Below are positions 1-6,092 of a stretch of 7,155 nucleotides of DNA, one piece after another; the first letter of the stretch is position 1, and each line of letters begins with the position of its first letter. This DNA is from Bacteroidota bacterium (GTDB lineage: Bacteria; Bacteroidota; Bacteroidia; Chitinophagales; Chitinophagaceae): NCBI GenBank assembly GCA_023427575.1, contig JAEZAY010000335.1, positions 1 to 7,155 of the forward strand, given 5' to 3'. Under the pieces are notes generated by a model, which was not told the origin of the DNA, did no database searches, and saw nothing but the letters and a program-made list of their open reading frames with translations. Made by a program: the position numbers and the translations under genes.

Positions 1-414
1 ATACCAGGGCCAGTCGTATTCTGTATCTGCCGCGGCATGAATGCCTACAAAGCCGCCACCTGCCTGTATATACCGCTCAAAAGCCACCTGCTGATCATTG
101 TTCAAAACATTCATTGTGGTGTTCAAAAACATTACGGCAGCGTAGTTCTTCAGGCTGTCTTCATTAAAATAAGAAGCGCTGGAACTGGTATCGGCTACAA
201 AATTGTTTTTTAAACCAAGATTGATCATCGCCGCCGCTCCAGCCGGGATGGATTCATGATAAAAGCCTTTTGTTTTTGTAAATACCAGCAATCTTGGGCT
301 AGATCTTTCCCCCGTATGTGAAGGCTGACCTGTAAGGGCAGTCTTGCATGCATATATTATGGTAATGGTGAAAACGACTGCAGTAAAAAACAGAACCTTG
401 TTTCGGCGGAGCAT
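1..414 (-). CDS. ThuA-like domain lipoprotein, N-terminal part (runs off left edge)
   Basis: This minus-strand gene reads from an ATG at 414-412 and stays open for 138 codons to the edge of the window, so its C-terminus is missing. Residues 1-23 form a lipoprotein signal: basic MLRRNK, a hydrophobic stretch, then a lipobox-like I-Y-A-C with Cys23 as the likely lipidated residue. The mature part begins the ThuA (trehalose-utilisation, class I amidotransferase-like) fold, with LLVFTKTKGFYHESIP early on, AAVMFLNTT in the middle and GIHAAADTEYDWPWY at 124-138, a hallmark string of the family. In Bacteroidota such domains occur alone or fused to sugar dehydrogenase or cytochrome c domains; the truncation hides which applies. 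The biochemical role of this family is poorly defined, with a link to sugar metabolism. It is transcribed away from the gntR gene across a 105 bp gap, so a functional link to the uptake locus is possible but unproven. The family call is firm, the function is not. Confidence 0.88.
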   Translation of the reverse strand, partial: MLRRNKVLFFTAVVFTITIIYACKTALTGQPSHTGERSSPRLLVFTKTKGFYHESIPAGAAAMINLGLKNNFVADTSSSASYFNEDSLKNYAAVMFLNTTMNVLNNDQQVAFERYIQAGGGFVGIHAAADTEYDWPWY

Positions 415-445
415 TTTATTTCAGATTGAATGGGAAAAGATTTTC

Positions 446-453
446 TAAATATA
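446..453 (-). promoter_or_regulatory. Possible -7 element for the ThuA-domain gene
   Basis: On the minus strand these bases read TATATTTA, which matches seven of eight positions of the Bacteroidota -7 consensus TAnnTTTG. It would place a transcription start about 25 bases before the ThuA-gene ATG. No clear TTTG element sits at the expected distance upstream, and the region is AT-rich, so a chance match is quite possible. Confidence 0.2.
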
Positions 454-467
454 GTTTGAAATAATTT

Positions 468-497
468 TTTGTATTCTGAAAAATCTTTCTACTTTAG
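468..497 (+). promoter_or_regulatory. Candidate promoter of the gntR-family gene
   Basis: TTTG at 468-471 is followed after 18 bases by TACTTTAG at 490-497, which matches the Bacteroidota -33 TTTG / -7 TAnnTTTG pattern except at one defined position. Transcription would start a few bases downstream, inside the palindrome at 498-511. A bound repressor would therefore block initiation. The match is reasonable but comes from AT-rich sequence, and the start site is inferred only. Confidence 0.35.
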
Positions 498-511
498 TAT
501 GTACGTACATA
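498..511. promoter_or_regulatory. Perfect 14 bp palindrome, likely GntR operator (autoregulation)
   Basis: The sequence TATGTACGTACATA is a perfect inverted repeat lying 8 bases before the preferred gntR start codon (520) and directly after a candidate -7 element. Its core TGTACGTACA has the GT...AC arrangement typical of operators bound by GntR-type winged helices; the AraR operator of Bacillus, bound by a GntR-type domain, has the same core. A near-copy lies before susC at 1292-1305. Position and repetition argue for a binding site of the adjacent regulator; binding itself is inferred. Confidence 0.62.
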
Positions 512-519
512 TAGACATT

Positions 520-1254
520 ATGGACATAATAGAGATTGATCATTCAAGCGCGCTTCCGCTACATATACAGGTAGAAGAGATGTTGCGGAAAATGATTGAA
601 AGACCGGAATATCAGAACGGAAAGCTGCTGCCAAATGAGATTAATCTCGCCAAAAAGCTGGGGATATCCCGAAGCACTGTACGACAGGCCACCAATAAAC
701 TGGTATATGAAAGACTCCTTGTTCGTAAAAAAGGAGTAGGTACCCGGGTAGCCAAAAATAATATCACCACCAAACTGAACAAGTGGACGAGCTTTTCGCA
801 TGAGATGGATGAAAAAGGAATGGTGTTCCGGAACTACAGCATTAAAGTTTCGATGGTTATTCCTGATAAAGAAATTCAACAGTTATTCAATATCCGCGAA
901 GGGGTGAAGGTGTTAAAGATGGAGCGCCTGAAAGGCCCGGAATCGGGTCCGGTTGTGCAGTTCATATCCTATTTTCATCCGCGAACAGGCCTCACCGCGC
1001 AGGATGATTTTTCAAGACCATTGTATGAGACGCTTGAAAAAGAACACCATATTATTGCGGCCGTTTCCAAGGAAGGCATCAGTGCGATCCTGGCCGATAA
1101 TAAGATCAGTAAAGTGCTGAACGTAAAGCCGGGGGATCCGATCTTATTCAGAAAAAGGGTGGTTTGCGATCCGGGCGACCGGCCGATTGAATACAATTTC
1201 GGGTACTATCGGGCCGACAGATTTACATATACCATCGATATCGAAAGAGGATAA
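520..1254 (+). CDS. GntR family (HutC/UTRA subfamily) transcriptional regulator
   Basis: This 244-residue protein has the full two-domain layout of a HutC-type GntR regulator. The N-terminal winged helix covers about residues 5-78, with LPLHIQVEEMLR, the turn LLPNEINLAKKLGIS, the recognition helix RSTVRQATNKL, and the wing KKGVGTRV. The UTRA effector-binding domain covers about 90-240 and ends with the typical PIEYNFGYYRADRFTYTIDI. UTRA domains usually bind small molecules, often sugar phosphates or amino sugars, which release the protein from DNA. I chose the ATG at 520 because GntR homology begins almost at once (DIIEIDHSSALPLHIQ). An in-frame ATG at 499 and a TTG at 469 would give 7 or 17 extra residues, but the ATG at 499 lies within the palindrome 498-511, which fits better as an operator. 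The gene lies directly before susCD in the same direction and probably controls it. The effector is unknown; a hexose phosphate is a guess from the isomerase gene downstream. Confidence 0.93.
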   Translation: MDIIEIDHSSALPLHIQVEEMLRKMIERPEYQNGKLLPNEINLAKKLGISRSTVRQATNKLVYERLLVRKKGVGTRVAKNNITTKLNKWTSFSHEMDEKGMVFRNYSIKVSMVIPDKEIQQLFNIREGVKVLKMERLKGPESGPVVQFISYFHPRTGLTAQDDFSRPLYETLEKEHHIIAAVSKEGISAILADNKISKVLNVKPGDPILFRKRVVCDPGDRPIEYNFGYYRADRFTYTIDIERG

Positions 1255-1291
1255 GCAGAAGACATCACTGAGGATAATTTTTATCAATATA

Positions 1292-1305
1292 TATGTACGG
1301 ACATT
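1292..1305. promoter_or_regulatory. Second GntR-type operator, upstream of susC
   Basis: TATGTACGGACATT matches the perfect palindrome at 498-511 in 12 of 14 positions; its inner ATGTACGGACAT differs from that site by one base and is symmetric in 10 of 12 positions. It sits 52 bases before the susC start codon and overlaps a candidate -7 element (1300-1307). This suggests the GntR protein represses the transporter operon, perhaps binding here somewhat more weakly than at its own promoter. Binding is inferred. Confidence 0.58.
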
Positions 1306-1307
1306 TG
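1300..1307 (+). promoter_or_regulatory. Possible -7 element of the susCD operon
   Basis: GACATTTG matches TAnnTTTG at all defined positions except the first. The best upstream partner is only a T-rich run near 1278-1282 rather than a clean TTTG. The element overlaps the end of the operator at 1292-1305 and would give a leader of roughly 45 bases before the susC ATG. Weak on its own, it gains some support because the same operator-over-promoter arrangement is seen in front of the gntR gene. Confidence 0.27.
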
Positions 1308-1357
1308 AACAATTTTCGTGCATGAACCTAACGATTACTCATCTCAACAACTAAACG

Positions 1358-4300
1358 ATGAACAGGCCAAAATTGCTTGCTGCTTTGTTGATGGTATTTA
1401 TATGCCATTTATTGCCGCCCGGCACGTACGCACAAACCAATTCAAAACAAATTACAGGTAAGGTACTCAGCTCATCCGGAGAGATTCTGGAAGGGGCCAC
1501 CATTTCAGTAAAGGGGGGGCAACAGGTAGTTGTATCCGATGCCTCCGGAAATTTCAGTATGACTGTTCCGGCGCAGAACGCCGTTCTGGTCATTTCTTTC
1601 ACGGGTTATATCTCCCGCGAAATTCCCGTAGATGCTCAATCGGCATATACCGTACGGTTAAACGAAGATCCTTCCGAGCTCAGCAACGTCATAGTAGTGG
1701 GCTACGGTACCCGGCGAAAAAGTGATCTGACCGGATCGGTGGTATCCGTAAAAGGGGAGGAGTTAAACGCGGTTCCTGCCACATCACTCGACCAGGCCCT
1801 GCAAGGCCGTGCGGCAGGAGTTCAGGTAACCCAGATTTCCGGTAAACCCGGCGCTGAAACCTCCATCCGGATCCGGGGAACAAGCTCCATCAATGCAGGA
1901 AACGAACCACTGTATGTAGTAGATGGTTTACTGATTAACAGCGATGGCGGCGATATCAGTGTGGGCGGAACAAGAGGCCCGCGCTTAAGCCCCCTTTCAT
2001 CCATCAGTCCTGGTGATATTGAATCCATTGAAATTTTAAAAGATGCATCGGCCACCGCCATTTACGGTTCGCGCGGTGCCAACGGAGTTGTTCTTATTAC
2101 AACCAAAAGAGGAAAATCCGGCCAGGGAACACTAAGTCTGGAAGCATATTATGGAATCCAGCAGGTTTCAAATAAACTGGACCTGCTGAATGCCGCCCAG
2201 TTCGCCGACCTGGTAAATGAGGCGAAAATCAATGCAAATCAGACTCCGGTATACGTGAATCCCCCGAATCTTGGAGCAGGCACCGACTGGCAGGACCAGA
2301 TCTTTCGCAACGCACCGATGGCCAACTATCAGCTGTCATTCAGTGGCGGCGATGAAAAAACAAAATATGCCATTTCCGGATCTTATTTCGATCAGAAGGG
2401 AATCATACATAACTCCGATTTTACCCGTTATTCCTTTCGGGCCAATCTGGAAAGAAAAGTGACAAACCGCCTGACGGTGGGCAATACTTTATCCTATTCC
2501 AGGATTAATACAACCGGAGTGTTAACCAATGCCGGTACAATTGTTCCGGGCGTTGTTACATCGGCGGTATTGTTTAACCCGGTTCTTGGCGTGTATGACT
2601 CTACCCAAAACGGAGGCTATACATTTGAAAATGATCGGGGTAAAATTCTTGGCAACCCATATGCCGAAGCGAACGAGTTTACTTCTACAACTATTCTATC
2701 GCGGATTCTTGGAAACGTGTTTGTAAACTATCAGCTTCACAAAAACCTGGAGTTCAGAACCAACTTTGGTATCGACGGATTCTCCAATGAAGAAGGAAGC
2801 TTCGGACCTAATTTCCTGAAGCGGACGGAAGCCAGTCAGGGCGAAGCCACATTGGGAACTACCAATGGAATGACCTGGTTAAATGAAAATACACTGACCT
2901 ACAACAAGAAGTTCGGTTCAAAACATTCGTTGAATGCGCTGGCTGGCTTTACCATGCAGCGGTTCCGTAACGACAAACTATTTATCTATGCGTTCGAGTT
3001 CCCGGATAACCGTACCGGCTACCATAATATTTCGACAGCACTTCGGCCCCAGAAGCCGTTTAACGGCGAATCATCCTGGAGTATGATTTCCTATCTGAGC
3101 CGCATTAACTATACGTACGACGATAAGTATCTGTTTACAGCTACAGCCCGTGTTGACGGTTCTTCCAAATTTGCAGAAGGAAAAAAATATGGATTCTTTC
3201 CTTCAGGAGCTTTTGCATGGAGGGTGTCCAAAGAAAATTTTATGGCCGATATCGGTTCCATCAGCGATCTGAAACTGCGGGTTAGCTACGGGGTTCTGGG
3301 TAATCAGGCCATTCCTCCTTACCAGTCGCTGGCACTGGTTGGACCCTACGGAGAAGGTACATTCAACACTGGTAGCGGAAGTGAAGTGTATACCGGAATG
3401 GAACCGCTTTCATACGTGAACACCGGACTGCGCTGGGAATCGACCCGGCAGTTTGATCTCGGGATGGATCTCTCGATGTTTAACAGCCGCGTAACACTGA
3501 CAGCCGACTATTATAAGAAAAAAACGTTTGATCTCTTATTGTCGAGCCCGATTCCGTTAACTACCGGATTCGGTTCAACCCTGCTCAATATTGGTAACAT
3601 TGAAAACCATGGTGTTGATCTGGAAGTTCGGACAGTTAACCTGAAGGGAAGCGTTCAGTGGACCTCGGCCATCAATTTTTCGATGAACCGCAATAGCATC
3701 ACCAATCTAAATTCCGAAACAGATATCATCCTTAATGGTGCTATCCTGCTTCGTCAGGGTGAATCAATCGGTACATTTTACGGCTATGAATTCGATGGAA
3801 TTTTCCAGAGTGATCATGAAGCCGCCAATTCACCGGTATTGGTGGGACAGGAACCATCTTCACCCAATCAGGCTTCAAGAGCAAAAGCGGGGGACAGAAA
3901 ATACCGGGATATCAATGGCGATGGAAAAATTGATGCCGGCGACCGCACCATTCTCGGCACTGCAAATCCGGATTTTACATGGGGCTTTAATAATTCATTT
4001 TCATTTAAAGGGATCGATCTTTCTTTCTTTATCCAGGGATCAAGAGGAAACAAGCTGGCGAATTTCAACAACTTCGATCTGTTGAATTTCAATGGACAGA
4101 ACAATGTACTGGCGGAAGCAGGATTGAACCGCTGGACTCCCGACAACCCTTCCGGCAAATATCCAAGAGCGCTTGCAGCAGGAAGCCTTGATCAGGGTGT
4201 GTTTTCATCCGCTATTGTAGAAGACGCTTCTTATATCAGGCTTAGAAATGTAACCCTCAGTTACAATATCCCGGCCTCGCTGACTTCTAAAATGCGGATG

Positions 4301-4471
4301 CAAAATCTTCGGGTATTCGTTAGCGGGACTAACCTGCTTACATTAACCGACTATTCAGGATATGATCCCGAAGCCAATACATTTGGACAAAGCACCACAC
4401 TGATCGGAATTGATATCGGAGGCTACCCACAAGCCAAGATTTTCCAGTTCGGGCTAAGCGCTTCTTTCTAA
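1358..4471 (+). CDS. SusC/RagA-family TonB-linked outer membrane transporter
   Basis: This 1037-residue protein has the size and order of a SusC-family TonB-dependent transporter, which moves oligosaccharides or other large nutrients across the outer membrane using TonB energy, with a SusD lipoprotein as lid. Residues 1-25 are a signal peptide, probably cleaved after TYA. A carboxypeptidase-regulatory-like beta domain follows (about 31-102, ITGKVLSSSGEILEGATISVKG). Next come the SusC-typical VIVVGYGT (111-118) and the plug domain (about 119-250), with ALQGRAAGVQV, IRIRGTSSI, PLYVVDG and IEILKDASATAIYGSRGANGV. The rest is the beta-barrel, ending in Phe as usual for outer-membrane barrels. A calcium-loop-like DINGDGKIDAGD at 851-862, common in SusC proteins, is present. 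There is no extra N-terminal signalling domain for sigma/anti-sigma control, which agrees with regulation by the GntR protein. No Shine-Dalgarno sequence precedes the ATG. The substrate cannot be read from the sequence. The reading frame is intact. Confidence 0.97.
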   Translation: MNRPKLLAALLMVFICHLLPPGTYAQTNSKQITGKVLSSSGEILEGATISVKGGQQVVVSDASGNFSMTVPAQNAVLVISFTGYISREIPVDAQSAYTVRLNEDPSELSNVIVVGYGTRRKSDLTGSVVSVKGEELNAVPATSLDQALQGRAAGVQVTQISGKPGAETSIRIRGTSSINAGNEPLYVVDGLLINSDGGDISVGGTRGPRLSPLSSISPGDIESIEILKDASATAIYGSRGANGVVLITTKRGKSGQGTLSLEAYYGIQQVSNKLDLLNAAQFADLVNEAKINANQTPVYVNPPNLGAGTDWQDQIFRNAPMANYQLSFSGGDEKTKYAISGSYFDQKGIIHNSDFTRYSFRANLERKVTNRLTVGNTLSYSRINTTGVLTNAGTIVPGVVTSAVLFNPVLGVYDSTQNGGYTFENDRGKILGNPYAEANEFTSTTILSRILGNVFVNYQLHKNLEFRTNFGIDGFSNEEGSFGPNFLKRTEASQGEATLGTTNGMTWLNENTLTYNKKFGSKHSLNALAGFTMQRFRNDKLFIYAFEFPDNRTGYHNISTALRPQKPFNGESSWSMISYLSRINYTYDDKYLFTATARVDGSSKFAEGKKYGFFPSGAFAWRVSKENFMADIGSISDLKLRVSYGVLGNQAIPPYQSLALVGPYGEGTFNTGSGSEVYTGMEPLSYVNTGLRWESTRQFDLGMDLSMFNSRVTLTADYYKKKTFDLLLSSPIPLTTGFGSTLLNIGNIENHGVDLEVRTVNLKGSVQWTSAINFSMNRNSITNLNSETDIILNGAILLRQGESIGTFYGYEFDGIFQSDHEAANSPVLVGQEPSSPNQASRAKAGDRKYRDINGDGKIDAGDRTILGTANPDFTWGFNNSFSFKGIDLSFFIQGSRGNKLANFNNFDLLNFNGQNNVLAEAGLNRWTPDNPSGKYPRALAAGSLDQGVFSSAIVEDASYIRLRNVTLSYNIPASLTSKMRMQNLRVFVSGTNLLTLTDYSGYDPEANTFGQSTTLIGIDIGGYPQAKIFQFGLSASF

Positions 4472-4489
4472 CAATTAAAGCTTGCAAAA

Positions 4490-5971
4490 ATGAAAAATAA
4501 ATTCGCTATAAAGTCACTTGCCTTGCTCCTGATCGGATCGGTGAGTCTGACATCGTGTAAAAAATTTCTGGAAGAGAATCCCAAGAGCAATGTAACCGTT
4601 ACCAACTATTATCAAACAGAAGGCGATGCCATCTCGGCGGTCAATTCCATATATGCATACCTGAATTCCACCAGCAGTGGTTCCACCGCCGGTGTGTATC
4701 ACAGTTCTTTCTGGGTAACTGCCGGTCTTTCTTCGGATGAAATGCAGAACAACCAGCTCGCGGTTCCGCATTATGACCAGCTTTCCACATTCACCCAAAC
4801 TTCCCGTAACAGTGCATTGGAAGAGGTTTGGGCCATGCATTATAAAACAATTACCATCGCTAATATCGCGATCAACCGGATTCCGGGCATTTCGATGAAT
4901 GCTGCGCTAAAGGAAAGATTATTGGGAGAAGCCAAATTCCTGCGTGCGCTTATGTATTTTAATATGGTTAGAATGTTTGGCGAGATTCCGCTGATCATCG
5001 AGGAAAACGCGCCCCTGATGCCGGAGATTGCCACAACAGAAGCCATCTATCAGCAAATCATTACCGATTTGAAAGAAGCCGCTGATGTACTTCCACAGAG
5101 CTACCCGATAGCAAATGGAAGAGGCCGGGCAACCAATGGCTCTGCAAATGGCATCCTTGCCAAGGTTTACCTCACCATTCAGGATTGGGAGAACGCCGCA
5201 CTTTATGCAAAAAAAGTAATCGATTCAAATCAATACGAGCTTTGGGAAGATTTTGCCGATGTATTTAAACTCAGCAGCCGTGGCGGTAAAGAAGCGGTTT
5301 TTTCCGTTGGCTTCGGTGATGCGGGAGGAGCGATCATATTTTGGGAAGTAGGACAATTCCTTGTTCGATTATTGCCTCCCCAACTGAGTCAGGAAGGAGT
5401 TGTAAACGCACAGGGCTGGCAAATTCCAACCCAGCATCTGTATAATGCGTATGAGCCGGACGACAGGAGAAGAGCCGTCACCTTTGTTACGGAAATAAAC
5501 GGTCCCAGCGGCACTACCACCATTCGTCCTTATATCCAGAAATATTGGGACCGGGTGGCGGAACCAACGGCCAATGGTACGGCAAACGATTTTCCGGTGA
5601 TCCGGTATGCCGATATTCTGCTGATTTATGCGGAAGCAAATAATGAAATGGGCGAATCGGCAATTGCACACCAGTACATTAACATGGTACGTAAAAGGGC
5701 CCGTTTCAACGGAACTACTTACGAAAATTCCGTTCCTGATTATTCCGGATTGAATAAGGAACAGATGCGCGAAGCGATTCTGAACGAAAGAAGACTTGAG
5801 TTTGTAGCGGAAGGGCATCGCTGGTTCGACCTGGCAAGAACCCGTACCTTAAGTGCAAAGGTTCCGTTGGCCAAGCCGGGAGTTACGCCAACCGATACGC
5901 ATCTGCTTTTCCCGATCCCGCAACGCGAAGTTGACCTCAATTCAAACCTGATCCAGAATGATGGATATTGA
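4490..5971 (+). CDS. SusD/RagB-family nutrient-binding surface lipoprotein
   Basis: This 493-residue protein is the partner of the SusC transporter, from which it is separated by only 18 bases, so the two are almost certainly cotranscribed. Residues 1-22 are a lipoprotein signal with lipobox L-T-S-C; Cys23 would be lipidated and followed by KKFLEENP, a common start of mature SusD proteins. The N-terminal half carries the TPR-like SusD fold, with AISAVNSIYAYL, LGEAKFLRALMYFNMVRMFGEIPL and ANGILAKVYLTIQDWENAALYAKKVI. The C-terminal RagB/SusD part shows the hallmarks RYADILLIYAEANNEMG (from 372) and ERRLEFVAEGHRWFDLAR (433-450), and ends with FPIPQREVDLNSNLIQNDGY, as full-length members do. SusD proteins sit on the cell surface, capture the glycan and close over the SusC barrel. 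The ligand is not predictable here. The start is the only sensible ATG, in A-rich context without a Shine-Dalgarno sequence. Confidence 0.97.
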   Translation: MKNKFAIKSLALLLIGSVSLTSCKKFLEENPKSNVTVTNYYQTEGDAISAVNSIYAYLNSTSSGSTAGVYHSSFWVTAGLSSDEMQNNQLAVPHYDQLSTFTQTSRNSALEEVWAMHYKTITIANIAINRIPGISMNAALKERLLGEAKFLRALMYFNMVRMFGEIPLIIEENAPLMPEIATTEAIYQQIITDLKEAADVLPQSYPIANGRGRATNGSANGILAKVYLTIQDWENAALYAKKVIDSNQYELWEDFADVFKLSSRGGKEAVFSVGFGDAGGAIIFWEVGQFLVRLLPPQLSQEGVVNAQGWQIPTQHLYNAYEPDDRRRAVTFVTEINGPSGTTTIRPYIQKYWDRVAEPTANGTANDFPVIRYADILLIYAEANNEMGESAIAHQYINMVRKRARFNGTTYENSVPDYSGLNKEQMREAILNERRLEFVAEGHRWFDLARTRTLSAKVPLAKPGVTPTDTHLLFPIPQREVDLNSNLIQNDGY

Positions 5972-5981
5972 TGACAGGAGG

Positions 5982-6009
5982 ATGCAGATCTGAAAACAGA
6001 TGTTCGCAT
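5982..6009 (+). other. Weak stem-loop and CAGAT repeats after susD
   Basis: ATCTG and CAGAT (5988-5992 and 5997-6001) can pair around an AAAA loop, and outer ATGC/GCAT arms (5982-5985, 6006-6009) can extend the stem across an internal loop. The octamer AAACAGAT at 5994-6001 recurs at 6022-6029. No T-run follows the hairpin, so it is not a standard intrinsic terminator. It could help set the ratio of susCD to downstream transcript, or mean nothing. The rest of the 121 bp gap is AT-rich with an A-run near 6037-6045 and no convincing promoter. Confidence 0.2.
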
Positions 6010-6092
6010 TGGCGGAAACGTAAACAGATCCAAATCAAAAAAAATAACTTAACCTTTTCTGATACATAGCAGTTAGAAACCATAAATTTTTT

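Noticed and set aside
1322..1354. A 10-codon reading frame (MNLTITHLNN) in the susC leader, possible leader peptide
   Set aside because: It has no repeated regulatory codons and no attenuator hairpin after it. It is in the same frame as susC with an intervening stop, and an ORF this short is expected by chance.
1423..1434. CACGTACGCACA near the start of susC, resembling a third operator
   Set aside because: Only the central CGTACG is symmetric, the flanks do not match the two intergenic sites, and the sequence encodes the signal-peptide cleavage region.
5369..5818. A 149-codon minus-strand reading frame opposite susD
   Set aside because: It lies entirely within the C-terminal half of susD, where the plus strand encodes the conserved RagB/SusD motifs, and it has no recognisable domain.
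5988..6001. Intrinsic terminator after susD
   Set aside because: The inner stem is only 5 bp and AT-rich, no T-run follows, and the next gene continues in the same direction.
6083..6090. TAAATTTT as a -7 element for the isomerase gene
   Set aside because: Transcription would begin at or after the GTG start codon, and no TTTG lies at a suitable distance upstream.
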